From the NCBI GenBank assembly GCA_025999775.1, contig BNXT01000003.1, forward strand, positions 1-25,442: a DNA stretch of 25,442 nucleotides. Reading direction: 5' to 3'. The stretch is from Bacteroidia bacterium (GTDB lineage Bacteria; Bacteroidota; Bacteroidia; Bacteroidales; P3). Position numbers and translations under genes: made by a program. The first letter of the stretch is position 1, and every line of letters begins with the position of its first letter. Positions 1 through 7,092 of the stretch are shown here, in pieces. Under the pieces are notes generated by a model, which searched no databases, was not told where the DNA came from, and saw nothing but the letters and a program-made list of their open reading frames with translations.

Positions 1-38
1 ACATAAAAATTTGGGTAGTATTTTTACGAAAAAAATCG

Positions 39-46
39 TAACTTTG
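39..46 (+). promoter_or_regulatory. -7 promoter box of the first DUF4143 ATPase
   Basis: TAACTTTG matches the Bacteroidota -7 consensus TAnnTTTG and lies 27 bases before the ATG at 74. The nearest upstream TTTG (10-13) is 25 bases away, which is longer than usual, so only the -7 box is supported. Its position argues against the in-frame start at 11, which would lie upstream of the transcript. Confidence 0.5.
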
Positions 47-73
47 CCCTATATTTTTACGGAAAAGAAAATT

Positions 74-1390
74 ATGGACTATTTCAAAAGAAAAATTGAC
101 TACGCATTGCTTGAATGGAAAAACGACAGACGGCACAAACCGCTGATGTTGCGCGGTGCGCGGCAAATAGGTAAAACTTCTGCGGTGCGTAACCTGGGCA
201 AAACGTTCAAATATTATGTGGAACTGAATTTTGAGGACACAGGGCAGAAAATTAAAGATTTGTTTCAGGCAGGCAATTCGCCTAAAAACATTTGCGAAAA
301 ACTGTCTGAAATAGTTGATACGCCAATAATCGCAGGTGAAACACTGATTTTCTTCGATGAAATACAGGAACATCTGCCTGCGCTGTCGCGTTTACGTTAT
401 TTCTACGAGCAATATCCCGAACTTCACGTTGTTGCGGCAGGTTCGCTGCTTGAATTTGCGATGGAAGAAATACCTTCTTTTGGTGTTGGCAGAATTGAGA
501 CAATGTTTATGTATCCGTTTTCGTTTCGAGAGTTTTTGCTCGCACAGGGACGCGATATGTGGGTTAAACTCATTGCTGAGGCAACGCCCGAAAAACCGCT
601 TTCGGAAGGTGTACACGAAAAATTAGTTGAGGCGCTGCAAACATTTTTGATAATCGGCGGAATGCCCGAAGTGGTGTCGGAATATGTTACAACGCACGAT
701 TTATTGCGTTGCAAAAATGTGTTAAACAGTTTGCTTGTTATGTTTCGCAATGATTTTGCTAAATACAAAAAACGTGTGCCTGCGGCTCGAATTAACGAAG
801 TGTTTACAGCCACAGCGCATCAGGCGGAAGGCAAATTTGTATATGAACATGTTTCGCAAAATCTGAATAACGAGCAGGTTAAGTCGTCGTTGCAACTTTT
901 ACTGGATGCGGGTTTGTGCTACCAGATTACGCATAGTTCGGCAAACGGCGTTCCGCTCGGCGCTAACATAAATCCGAAAATTCGGCGTATAATTCCCTTT
1001 GACACAGGGCTTTGTCAGCGAATTTTGAATCTTGACGTTTCGCACATTTTGCTTTCAAACGACATGGACGTAATCAACAAAGGCGCGATTGCTGAAATTT
1101 TTGTTGCCTGCGAACTCAAAAAAGCCGCCTCGTGCTACACTGATGACGAACTTTACTGTTGGGCGAGAGAGAAGAAAAATGCAGCTGCACAAATTGATTT
1201 TGTTGTTCAGCAGGGGCAAACGGTTGTGCCAATCGAAGTAAAATCGGGCAGCAGCGGCAAAATGCAAAGTATGTGGATGTTTTTGAACGAAAAAAAATCG
1301 GAATACGGAATCCGTACTTCGCTCGAAAATTTTGCGATGTACGATAAAATAAAGGTTTATCCGCTGTATGCAATCGGAAATGTTGTGTAA
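74..1390 (+). CDS. AAA family ATPase with C-terminal DUF4143 domain
   Basis: A 438-residue protein of the AAA_14/DUF4143 family, common in Bacteroidota and without a firmly known role. Residues 28-35 (GARQIGKT) form the Walker A loop and 91-98 (LIFFDEIQ) Walker B, so it should bind and hydrolyse ATP. The C-terminal part carries Asp375 and the triad-like E388-V389-K390 in a QIDFVV...PIEVKSG context, which resembles a PD-(D/E)xK nuclease core. Nuclease activity is inference only. The ATG at 74 is chosen over an in-frame start at 11 because a -7 box ends at 46 and family homology begins with MDYFKRKI. It has no signal peptide or membrane segment. It is a single gene, followed by about 900 bases of repeats. 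A second, divergent member lies at 7882-9039. Confidence 0.85.
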   Translation: MDYFKRKIDYALLEWKNDRRHKPLMLRGARQIGKTSAVRNLGKTFKYYVELNFEDTGQKIKDLFQAGNSPKNICEKLSEIVDTPIIAGETLIFFDEIQEHLPALSRLRYFYEQYPELHVVAAGSLLEFAMEEIPSFGVGRIETMFMYPFSFREFLLAQGRDMWVKLIAEATPEKPLSEGVHEKLVEALQTFLIIGGMPEVVSEYVTTHDLLRCKNVLNSLLVMFRNDFAKYKKRVPAARINEVFTATAHQAEGKFVYEHVSQNLNNEQVKSSLQLLLDAGLCYQITHSSANGVPLGANINPKIRRIIPFDTGLCQRILNLDVSHILLSNDMDVINKGAIAEIFVACELKKAASCYTDDELYCWAREKKNAAAQIDFVVQQGQTVVPIEVKSGSSGKMQSMWMFLNEKKSEYGIRTSLENFAMYDKIKVYPLYAIGNVV

Positions 1391-1419
1391 ATGTCTGGTT
1401 TTGCCATGTTACGCTCGTT

Positions 1420-1459
1420 AATTGAGTGTGGAGTGTGGGGTGTGAAGTGTGGAATTGAG
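1420..1459 (+). repeat. GTGTGGA-type dispersed repeat
   Basis: AATTGAGTGTGGAGTGTGG (1420-1438), followed by AGTGTGGAATTGAG (1446-1459), is a run of near-tandem 7-10-base units. The same unit recurs at 1999-2025 and 7639-7654 on this strand, and inverted at 7755-7770, 24850-24872 and 25113-25130. All copies lie outside genes. Function unknown. Confidence 0.7.
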
Positions 1460-1483
1460 AAATTTAGGAATGTAGAAATAAAA

Positions 1484-1572
1484 TTCCCGTAGGGAAACGA
1501 AGTTCGGCGTTAGCCAATATCTCTCGGTAGAAAAAATGAGTCACCACCAACCCGCTTGCCGTTAGGTAAGCG
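1484..1572. repeat. Cluster of GTA/GTTA-loop hairpins, possibly a decayed copy of the 172-bp element
   Basis: Three perfect or near-perfect hairpins lie within 90 bases: TTCCC-gta-GGGAA (1484-1496), GGC-gtta-GCC (1506-1515), and one with an 8-base arm starting CGCTTGCC (1553-1560), loop gtta (1561-1564) and right arm GGTAAGCG (1565-1572). Between them lie GGTAGAAAA and ACCAAC, fragments similar to the terminal repeats of the neighbouring element at 1651-1822. I infer a degenerate relative. Confidence 0.5.
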
Positions 1573-1590
1573 ACTAAATCAAACGCTCAA

Positions 1591-1633
1591 TTGTCTGAAT
1601 CAGGATTTACAAGATTTTAGGATTTGCAGGATT
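1591..1633 (+). repeat. Dispersed repeat with GGATTTGCAGGAT ending, copy 1
   Basis: About 42 bases shared with 1952-1993 in direct orientation, with a handful of differences. The unit is itself made of near-repeats (GGATTTACA, GGATTTGCAGGAT). It is intergenic with no coding potential, and I infer a dispersed family. Confidence 0.65.
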
Positions 1634-1650
1634 GGAAATAATGAATAATG

Positions 1651-1822
1651 AAACCTCCCGTTAGGGAGGTGATGTTGGTAGAAAACGTACCATCCTTGCC
1701 TCTAAATTCCGTAGGAATGGCATGTAAATCAGCTATTCTAACGGTTTTTACAGGTCATCCCTATGGGATTTTCTTTTGATGACAACGATTTTTCTACCAA
1801 CATTTTGTCCCTAACGGGACAT
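1651..1822 (+). repeat. Hairpin-flanked, inverted-repeat-bounded element, copy 1
   Basis: The core, 1673-1802 (130 bp), is bounded by a perfect 13-bp inverted repeat, TGTTGGTAGAAAA and its complement. Outside it on the left lies hairpin CCTCCC-gtta-GGGAGG (1654-1669), and on the right hairpin TGTCCC-taac-GGGACA (from 1807). Inside are ATTCC-gta-GGAAT and ATCCC-tat-GGGAT. The core matches 25158-25287 in the same direction with six differences by my count. The outer hairpin flanks match the other copy only when exchanged and reverse-complemented. No recombinase gene is in the window. An ORF of 35 codons (1672-1779) crosses the core but is probably incidental. Confidence 0.85.
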
Positions 1823-1865
1823 GAATAGCACCTCAAAACATTCATTATTAATTGTTCATTGTTTA

Positions 1866-1949
1866 TATCACGAGCGTAGCGAAGTGATACCTTACCGCTA
1901 AAAATCGTCGCACAAAACCCTGCAGCTTGCGCAGGGGTGTGCGACTGTT
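1866..1949 (+). repeat. Double-hairpin repeat unit, copy 1
   Basis: The first inverted repeat is TATCAC/GTGATA (1866-1889). The second has outer arms GTCGCAC/GTGCGAC (1907-1945) with an inner CCCTGC/GCAGGG stem. The unit recurs in direct orientation at 25327-25410, with two differences by my alignment. The G+C-rich second hairpin could act as a terminator or RNA structure, but no T-run follows it. Confidence 0.75.
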
Positions 1950-1951
1950 AA

Positions 1952-1993
1952 TTGTCAGAATCAAGATTTACAGGATTTTAGGATTTGCAGGAT
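1952..1993 (+). repeat. Dispersed repeat with GGATTTGCAGGAT ending, copy 2
   Basis: Direct repeat of 1591-1633, directly behind the double-hairpin unit. No coding potential. Confidence 0.65.
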
Positions 1994-1998
1994 AATAC

Positions 1999-2025
1999 AG
2001 AATTGAGTGTTGAGTGTGGAATTGA
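1999..2025 (+). repeat. GTGTGGA-type dispersed repeat
   Basis: AGAATTGAGTGTTGAGTGTG followed by GAATTGA, a variant of the unit at 1420-1459. It is followed by three short GGAATTT/AGGAATTT repeats up to about 2053. Confidence 0.6.
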
Positions 2026-2121
2026 AAAATTTAGGAATTTAGGAATTTAGAAATTCCCCTACATTGTTCATTATCTTAGTTACGGCATAGTAGATTTTGC
2101 GTTAAACGAAGAAGTTTGTAG

Positions 2122-2181
2122 AGGCGCAAAAATGCAAACTGTTTGAACAGGCAAAGCCTGTGAGTTTTTGCATTTTAGCCT
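2122..2181. repeat. Nested imperfect palindrome
   Basis: The inner hairpin ACAGGC-aaa-GCCTGT (2147-2161) sits inside an imperfect outer inverted repeat, left arm AGGCGCAAAAATGCAAACT (2122-2140) and right arm AGTTTTTGCATTTTAGCCT (2163-2181). It is extragenic, of unknown function, and has the look of a REP-like repeat. Confidence 0.6.
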
Positions 2182-2231
2182 CGTAAAACTGCGTAGTAGC
2201 AAAATATACTCAGCCTTGATTTTTTCTTTTG

Positions 2232-2268
2232 TTACTTTTCTTTTGTATCAAGACAAAAGGAAAAGTAA
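2232..2268. terminator. AT-rich inverted repeat, possible terminator between converging units
   Basis: TTACTTTTCTTTTG (2232-2245) pairs with CAAAAGGAAAAGTAA (2254-2268) around an 8-base loop, with one bulged G. It lies about 60 bases past the aroK stop. The stem is A+T-rich and is not followed by a clean T-run, so it may be only another dispersed repeat. Confidence 0.4.
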
Positions 2269-2327
2269 AAATAAAAAGACTATTGATAAAATAAAAAGCC
2301 AAAAAAGAAAAGCCTGTTCTACTAAAA

Positions 2328-2834
2328 TCACACAATTTCATGGAGTCTTTGTACCAGCGTATCTAATTGATCGTAATTGGAATCGATTGTTATGGTAGCT
2401 CGATTGTAGTATATCTCTCGTTCAGTCAGGTGCGTTTGTATCTTTTGTAAAACAGCCTCATCCGATAAGCCATTGAGCAAAGGGCGTTGTGCAGCCGCAT
2501 TCTTGAAACGATTGTACAAAGTTTCGACATCGGCTTTCAAATATACCGATACGCCGTGAGATACAATCCAATTCATGGCATCACCATAGCAAGGAAGCCC
2601 GCCGCCGGTGGCAATGACGGTATGATCGATGTCCTTGAGACGCTCCAATAATTGACGCTCTTTCAAACGAAAAGCGGCTTCCCCGTGTTGCTGAAAAAAC
2701 TCCATAATAGTACACCTACACTCGGTTTCGATGTACTTGTCGGTATCTAAAAAATCATAAGCCAACTGATGAGCAAGCCGCTTCCCAAGTATCGTCTTAC
2801 CGCTAAACATATACCCAATTAAAAAAATATTCAC
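2328..2834 (-). CDS. aroK: Shikimate kinase
   Basis: Shikimate kinase (168 residues, normal length) phosphorylates shikimate at the 3-hydroxyl using ATP, the fifth step of the chorismate pathway in the cytoplasm. The Walker A loop is at 7-14 (GYMFSGKT). D30-T31-D32 and F55-R56 match the shikimate-binding residues of the family. G77-G78-G79 is the conserved glycine triplet. R117 (QRPLL) lies in the lid and R139 (TEREIYY) near the adenine site. It is the last gene of the minus-strand unit starting with asd and begins 12 bases after the SPOR gene. The pathway's entry enzyme lies at 19965-21047, so the shikimate genes are scattered here. No distinct promoter is seen in the gap before it. Confidence 0.93.
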   Translation of the reverse strand: MNIFLIGYMFSGKTILGKRLAHQLAYDFLDTDKYIETECRCTIMEFFQQHGEAAFRLKERQLLERLKDIDHTVIATGGGLPCYGDAMNWIVSHGVSVYLKADVETLYNRFKNAAAQRPLLNGLSDEAVLQKIQTHLTEREIYYNRATITIDSNYDQLDTLVQRLHEIV

Positions 2835-2846
2835 AACGGTGTGGAA

Positions 2847-3311
2847 CTACGGTTCTATTATCGGATATGCCTCAAGAAGTGGAAGTGTGTCTGTTTCAGG
2901 TTCGAGAGTGATACCTAAGAGCGCTTGAACGTTAATAAAATCCTTAGCGATGAACGCCTGTGGATACGAATTCTGGATAAATTCGAGCGTTTGAGCCGCT
3001 TCCAATCGGGTACGAAAATCACCAATGTTGACCTTGAAATTAGGCGCTTCAAAACGCATATAACAAGCTATATTGGGAAATTTTTCTGCAAACGTTGCTG
3101 CCGCTTCAGTGGCTTTCTTTCTAGAGCTATTCCCTGATTCCGAAAATATGTTAATCCGAAACCCAGCATAAGGTGCTGTTTTGTTGTGCTCAATGTGACT
3201 TTGTATCAAAGTCGCAATACGAGGGTCTTCTTTTACAATGACAACCTCATTTTGTGCTCGTAAAAACGGTACGCTGAGAAGTATTAACAGAATGATAACC
3301 GTTTGTTTCAT
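2847..3311 (-). CDS. Secreted SPOR-domain protein
   Basis: A 154-residue protein with a signal peptide (about 1-19, hydrophobic run ending LRAQ) and a SPOR-like fold at roughly 47-125. The clues are YAGFRINIFSESG at the start of the domain and NFKVNIGDFRTRLEAAQ near its end, the usual R-I-x-I-F and K-V-x-x-G-x-F-x-x-x-x-x-A pattern. SPOR domains bind denuded glycan strands of septal peptidoglycan, so a periplasmic cell-wall role is likely but unproven. Its ATG overlaps the stop of the UspA gene upstream by 4 bases (ATGA), implying translational coupling. The gene aroK follows after 12 bases. Confidence 0.75.
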   Translation of the reverse strand: MKQTVIILLILLSVPFLRAQNEVVIVKEDPRIATLIQSHIEHNKTAPYAGFRINIFSESGNSSRKKATEAAATFAEKFPNIACYMRFEAPNFKVNIGDFRTRLEAAQTLEFIQNSYPQAFIAKDFINVQALLGITLEPETDTLPLLEAYPIIEP

Positions 3312-4159
3312 AGTGTTTTGAAATTGTGGTTCAATAGTTTGGGATTAACGCCAACGACCGGCATAACAGCCTCGTTTAACAGGTGTTGCGCCGTAGTGCC
3401 AATCAATAAACTGGTTGTAAGAGCCTCTTGTTCCGTCATGGTAATTAACATAGCAGCATTGACCTCATTGGCATAATCTAAAACCGTAGCAACCGTACTA
3501 CGCCCTTGGCGTTCAATGACGGAATATGAAATGGATTGCTCGGATAAAAAGGAACAAAAACAATTCAGATTATTGTTGACATGCCGTTTGACAGCCGAAA
3601 GATTCGACGAATAGAGGCACACCAAATGTACTTGAGCATTGAGCGCTTTGGCAATATGACAGGTTACTTGTGCTTTTTGGATCGTGGACGATGACGAATC
3701 CACAGGCACAACGATAACATCTGCGGCATCGTTGTAGTTGTAATGCGGACGTATCGTGATTACAGGACAGTCGCATTGCATTACAATAGATACCGCATTA
3801 TTACCGGTATAACGTCGATCGGAACTATTAAATCCGTGTGTTGCACAAATCACTAAATCAATATCATCGTATTTAGCTTGATTGGCTACTTCGTAATCCA
3901 CATGTCCTTCACGAATGCGGTACCCAATTTTTTGCGAAGTGAGCAAAGGTTTGTATTTGTCCACTAACATATCCAAGCGTGCGACCACTTTAGCTTTAGT
4001 GGCTTCAGACGATATTTCCATCATATCATCCCTATCCTTGGAATCATTAACCCAAATCAAAATGATCTCCGCACTGACTTTATTCGCTAAAAATACGGCA
4101 TAATCCAGTGCATACAGCGCATTTTGTGAAAGGTCTATAGGTACTAAAAAAGTTTTCAT
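3308..4159 (-). CDS. Tandem-domain universal stress protein (UspA family)
   Basis: A 283-residue cytoplasmic protein made of two Usp domains (about 1-139 and 147-273). The first starts MKTFLVPIDLSQNA and ends CPVITIRP; the second starts VIVVPVDSSSS and ends MPVVGVNP. The usual ATP-binding pattern G-x2-G-x9-G-(S/T) is degenerate. In domain 1 it reads A106-x2-G109-x9-G119-N120, and in domain 2 only G254-T255 remains, so nucleotide binding may be weak. It starts 11 bases after the nitroreductase stop, and its stop overlaps the SPOR gene start. Usp proteins are generally tied to stress survival; no specific role can be read from the sequence. Confidence 0.88.
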   Translation of the reverse strand: MKTFLVPIDLSQNALYALDYAVFLANKVSAEIILIWVNDSKDRDDMMEISSEATKAKVVARLDMLVDKYKPLLTSQKIGYRIREGHVDYEVANQAKYDDIDLVICATHGFNSSDRRYTGNNAVSIVMQCDCPVITIRPHYNYNDAADVIVVPVDSSSSTIQKAQVTCHIAKALNAQVHLVCLYSSNLSAVKRHVNNNLNCFCSFLSEQSISYSVIERQGRSTVATVLDYANEVNAAMLITMTEQEALTTSLLIGTTAQHLLNEAVMPVVGVNPKLLNHNFKTL

Positions 4160-4170
4160 AGACTTAATAC

Positions 4171-4794
4171 CTATTTGAGAAATCCAACGAGTTGGTTCAA
4201 AATAGGGTGAAAATTCGGTGTTAATTTCAGCGTTTTGCTTAATTCGTCAGCATCAAAATTGCCGATAGCGACCGTACCAAGACCTTCGGAAGCGCTGTAA
4301 AGATAAATGTTTTGCGACACATTGCCGGCATCGGTACAACTGTACTTGAATTTGGTGTTGTCATCGTATTTGCCCATTTTGTCGTAATTACTTACCAAAG
4401 CTAATACTACCGGCGCTGTAGCGGCGATGGATTGACGGCAGAACACCTTGCGATGATCGCCGGATACTTGCAATTTAAGTTTGTTTTCCTTCGGTAAATA
4501 TTGGTAAACAGCGTCTTTCAGACCTACAAAAATGATGATCTGTTGATTGTTACTTGCGGTCGGAGCGGTCATACGACCATCTTCGCGATTGATGCCGGAA
4601 GCAGCCCATAGCAGATTGGATAGCTGTTGTAAACTTAGTTCTTTTGCGGAATAGGAACGTTCGGTTTTACGATTGTTTAACGCCTCCATTAAAGGCTTTC
4701 CGCCATTTTTTTGAGGTTGTGGCAAAGTGATGTCTTGAGCCATTAAACTTACAGCAAAAGCGGCAGTAAACATAGTGAGTACAATTTTTTTCAT
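4171..4794 (-). CDS. Exported nitroreductase-family (SagB-like) flavoprotein
   Basis: A 207-residue protein with a cleavable signal peptide (about 1-19, ending SLMAQ) followed by a nitroreductase fold. RKTERSYSAKELS (about 42-54) is the N-terminal FMN-binding region, TAPTASNNQ the middle motif, and the DAGNVSQNIYLYSASEGLG stretch the conserved C-terminal FMN region. The family binds FMN and oxidises or reduces small molecules with NAD(P)H or other donors; the substrate is unknown. Most nitroreductases are cytoplasmic, so the signal peptide is notable, though SagB-like exported forms are known in Bacteroidota. Its ATG overlaps the asd stop by 4 bases (ATGA at 4791-4794), so it is very likely translated from the asd message. 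Confidence 0.85.
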   Translation of the reverse strand: MKKIVLTMFTAAFAVSLMAQDITLPQPQKNGGKPLMEALNNRKTERSYSAKELSLQQLSNLLWAASGINREDGRMTAPTASNNQQIIIFVGLKDAVYQYLPKENKLKLQVSGDHRKVFCRQSIAATAPVVLALVSNYDKMGKYDDNTKFKYSCTDAGNVSQNIYLYSASEGLGTVAIGNFDADELSKTLKLTPNFHPILNQLVGFLK

Positions 4795-5801
4795 AATGAA
4801 TTATTATTTAAAGTTATTAATTGGTTTTTGACTAAATATTCAACAATTTGGATTGCGTTGGTGGCGGCGCCTTTCCGAAGATTATCAGAGACCACCCACA
4901 GGTTTAGGCTATTGGGATTGGAGAAATCGCGTCGGATACGTCCGACAAACGTGTCATTTTTCCCTTCGGACAAGAGTGGCATCGGATACTTGTTGTTTTT
5001 AGGGTCATCGTAAACAATAATACCCGGAAAATCATTAAGTAAACGTACAACATCCTTGAGATCAAAATCTCTTTCAAATTCAATGTTGACAGCTTCGGAA
5101 TGTCCGCCTGTAACAGGAACACGCACGACGGTTGAGGTGATGCGCATCGCCGGAGATGACAGTATCTTGCGGGTTTCATCCACCAATTTCTGCTCTTCCG
5201 TAGTGTAGCCATCCTCGTTAAACGTTCCTCCGTGAGGAAACAGGTTTTTATGAATCGGGTAGGGATATACTTGTACCGCATCTCGTCCGGCTATCTCGTC
5301 GTGCAACTGCTTGACTGCCGCAACACCCGTTCCGGTAACGCTTTGGTAGGTCGATATAACTAAACGCTTGACAGTATAAGCGCTATGCAACGGCGCTAAC
5401 GCCATGACCATCTGAATCGTGGAACAATTGGGATTGGCAATAATTTTAGTATCTTTTGTAATAGTGTTGGCATTGATTTCCGGCACCACCAAAGGTACAT
5501 GGTCGTGCATACGCCACGCCGACGAGTTGTCAATCACAAAGGTACCTACGGCTGCAAATTGCGGAGCGTATTGCAAAGATGCGGAAGCGCCTGCTGAAAA
5601 TACAGCGACCTCCGGCTTCATGGCTATAGCGTCTTCTACAGATACTATCTTACGAGGCTTTCCAAAGTAGTCAATGGTTTTACCCACCGAACGCGACGAA
5701 GCCACAGGCACCAAGTCAACCGTCTCATACCCGTATTCTTCTAACACCTTGAGCATCACGCTGCCCACTAACCCTGTAACTCCAACAACTGCTAATTTCA
5801 T
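4791..5801 (-). CDS. asd: Aspartate-semialdehyde dehydrogenase
   Basis: Reduces aspartyl phosphate to aspartate semialdehyde with NADPH, the branch precursor of lysine/diaminopimelate, methionine and threonine. The protein has 336 residues, a normal length. It shows the NADP-binding loop GVTGLVG (7-13), SSRSVG (35-40), the catalytic Cys126 in NPNCST, and the R227...GGHSE segment with catalytic His234. The start at 5801 is preferred to in-frame upstream codons (up to 5837) because the -7 box at 5835-5842 would place the transcript start downstream of those codons. It leads the unit asd, nitroreductase, UspA, SPOR, aroK and is divergent from the DUF3098-uppP unit. I do not recognise this gene order as a standard one. 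Confidence 0.95.
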   Translation of the reverse strand: MKLAVVGVTGLVGSVMLKVLEEYGYETVDLVPVASSRSVGKTIDYFGKPRKIVSVEDAIAMKPEVAVFSAGASASLQYAPQFAAVGTFVIDNSSAWRMHDHVPLVVPEINANTITKDTKIIANPNCSTIQMVMALAPLHSAYTVKRLVISTYQSVTGTGVAAVKQLHDEIAGRDAVQVYPYPIHKNLFPHGGTFNEDGYTTEEQKLVDETRKILSSPAMRITSTVVRVPVTGGHSEAVNIEFERDFDLKDVVRLLNDFPGIIVYDDPKNNKYPMPLLSEGKNDTFVGRIRRDFSNPNSLNLWVVSDNLRKGAATNAIQIVEYLVKNQLITLNNNSL

Positions 5802-5834
5802 CCGTTTATTTAATGTACATACTATTACACGATG

Positions 5835-5842
5835 CAAATATA
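5835..5842 (-). promoter_or_regulatory. -7 promoter box of asd
   Basis: On the minus strand this reads TATATTTG, matching TAnnTTTG. No TTG is found 17-22 bases upstream, so the -33 element is weak or absent. It lies back to back with the divergent promoter at 5865-5894. Confidence 0.55.
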
Positions 5843-5864
5843 CGTAAATTTTTGAAAATGCACC

Positions 5865-5894
5865 TTGTAATTCAAAAAATTATTACTAACTTTG
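5865..5894 (+). promoter_or_regulatory. Promoter of DUF3098-uppP-ccsA unit
   Basis: TTG (5865-5867), N19, TAACTTTG (5887-5894) fits the Bacteroidota consensus well. It leaves a leader of roughly 75 bases before the ATG at 5977. The leader contains the inverted repeat GTTAGA/TCTAAC (5928-5947). Confidence 0.65.
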
Positions 5895-5927
5895 CATCTT
5901 GATTTTATAAAAATCAATGACAACGTA

Positions 5928-5947
5928 GTTAGAATTTGAAATCTAAC
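5928..5947. promoter_or_regulatory. Small inverted repeat in the leader of the DUF3098 gene
   Basis: GTTAGA and TCTAAC pair, with TTT/AAA continuing inside after one mismatch. It could be an operator or an RNA hairpin, but chance cannot be excluded in such A+T-rich sequence. Confidence 0.3.
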
Positions 5948-5976
5948 TTAACTGTAACTATTGAAAAAATTATTGT

Positions 5977-6297
5977 ATGGCGACACAAAAAACAATAAAA
6001 ACCACACCGCAACCTGCCGCTAAAAAGGCAGCAACAGAGCAAAATACCGTGAAATTGGATTTCGCTTTTGGACGAGAAAATTATATCATTATGTTTGCAG
6101 GCTTGGTCGTCTTATTTATCGGCTACTTGTTGATGATAGGTGGTGCAGATGCCGACCCGACAGCGTACAGCGACCGCATTTTTAATACGCGTCGTTTAGT
6201 CATAGCGCCCATCACGATTCTTTTGGGATTCGCTATCGAAGCGTACGCTATCATGAAGAACCCTACGGATAAAGAAACGGCGCAACGCACTGAATAG
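5977..6297 (+). CDS. DUF3098 family membrane protein
   Basis: A 106-residue protein of a Bacteroidota-specific family. It has an Ala/Lys/Thr-rich cytoplasmic tail (1-25) followed by FAFGRENYIIMFAGL, typical of DUF3098, and two membrane helices (about 36-54 and 74-92). In many Bacteroidota it sits between ftsX and uppP. Here uppP follows after 9 bases, but ftsX is missing upstream, where the divergent asd promoter lies. The function is unknown; the context suggests a link with cell envelope or division. Confidence 0.85.
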   Translation: MATQKTIKTTPQPAAKKAATEQNTVKLDFAFGRENYIIMFAGLVVLFIGYLLMIGGADADPTAYSDRIFNTRRLVIAPITILLGFAIEAYAIMKNPTDKETAQRTE

Positions 6298-6306
6298 GAT
6301 GTTTGT

Positions 6307-7083
6307 ATGGAATGGTTTGAAGCGTTACTATTAGGGCTTATTCAAGGGCTTACGGAATTTTTGCCGGTGAGCAGTAGCGGTCATTTGGAGATAGCTAAAC
6401 ATCTGTTAAGACTACAGTTGACGGACGATTTGACGTTTACAATCTTGGTTCATGCGGCTACCGTACTGGCTACGGTTGTCGTTTTTTGGAGCGAGTTGCG
6501 CAAATTAACCGTTGGCTTACTGCAATTCCGTCTCAATGTGGAAACTTATTATGTTGGTATGCTTGTTGTATCGATGATTCCGGTAGGCATTGTTGGAGTG
6601 TTATTCAAAGATGAGGTAGAGGCTTTGTTTGGTAATGGCTTGACGGTAGTGGCATGCGCTCTGCTTGTAACCGCCGTGTTATTGCTGTTTGCATATTTCT
6701 ACAAACCCAAAGAGCGTAAGCTGACGTTCACGAGTGCATTTATCATCGGCTTGGCTCAAGCGGTAGCGGTGATTCCGGGCTTGTCGCGTTCGGGAACAAC
6801 CATTGCTACAGGCTTGTTGTTAGGTAATAAAAAATCGGAAGTAGCACAATTCTCGTTTCTTATGGTGATTGTTCCTATCTTAGGCGAATGTCTGCTTGAT
6901 GTTATGCACGGCAGTTTGACGGCGACGAACATTCCGGTGTTGTCGTTGATCGTGGGCTTCGTAACAGCGTTTTTGTCAGGCATTGTGGCTTGTAAGTTTA
7001 TGGTGGCGCTTGTAAAAAAAGGAAAATTACTGTATTTCGCAATCTATTGCGTTGTTGCGGCATGCGTGGCTTTCTGCTTATAA
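6307..7083 (+). CDS. uppP: Undecaprenyl-diphosphatase (UppP/BacA)
   Basis: Integral membrane enzyme of 258 residues that dephosphorylates undecaprenyl pyrophosphate, recycling the lipid carrier for peptidoglycan and other envelope polymers. Overexpression in other bacteria gives bacitracin resistance. The two signature stretches are present: [15 protein letters not shown] (13-27, with E17, S22-S24 and H26) and PGLSRSGTT (157-165, with R161). Multiple hydrophobic helices fill the rest. It is the second gene of a three-gene unit, 9 bases after DUF3098 and 9 bases before the ccsA-like gene. The truB gene, often next in related genomes, is not here. Confidence 0.95.
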   Translation: MEWFEALLLGLIQGLTEFLPVSSSGHLEIAKHLLRLQLTDDLTFTILVHAATVLATVVVFWSELRKLTVGLLQFRLNVETYYVGMLVVSMIPVGIVGVLFKDEVEALFGNGLTVVACALLVTAVLLLFAYFYKPKERKLTFTSAFIIGLAQAVAVIPGLSRSGTTIATGLLLGNKKSEVAQFSFLMVIVPILGECLLDVMHGSLTATNIPVLSLIVGFVTAFLSGIVACKFMVALVKKGKLLYFAIYCVVAACVAFCL

Positions 7084-7092
7084 TTTCAGGTA

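Larger units (their letters stand above)
1391..2327. repeat. Gene-free mosaic of short palindromic and dispersed repeats
   Basis: No credible gene is seen between the DUF4143 ATPase and the end of aroK. The stretch is a patchwork of short repeats, described as separate entries where they are clear: GTGTGGA-rich units (1420-1459 and 1999-2025), GTTA-loop hairpins (1484-1572), two copies of a TTTAGGATTTGCAGGAT unit (1591-1633 and 1952-1993), a 172-bp hairpin-flanked element (1651-1822), a double-hairpin unit (1866-1949), a nested palindrome (2122-2181) and an AT-rich inverted repeat (2232-2268). The 172-bp element and the double-hairpin unit recur in the same order at 25138-25410. Confidence 0.85.

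Noticed and set aside
424..813. 129-codon minus-strand ORF inside the first DUF4143 gene
   Set aside because: Antisense shadow of a clear ATPase gene; no recognisable motifs.
1391..2327. Possible CRISPR array or tandem-repeat locus
   Set aside because: The repeats differ in type and orientation and have no regular repeat-spacer spacing; no cas genes.
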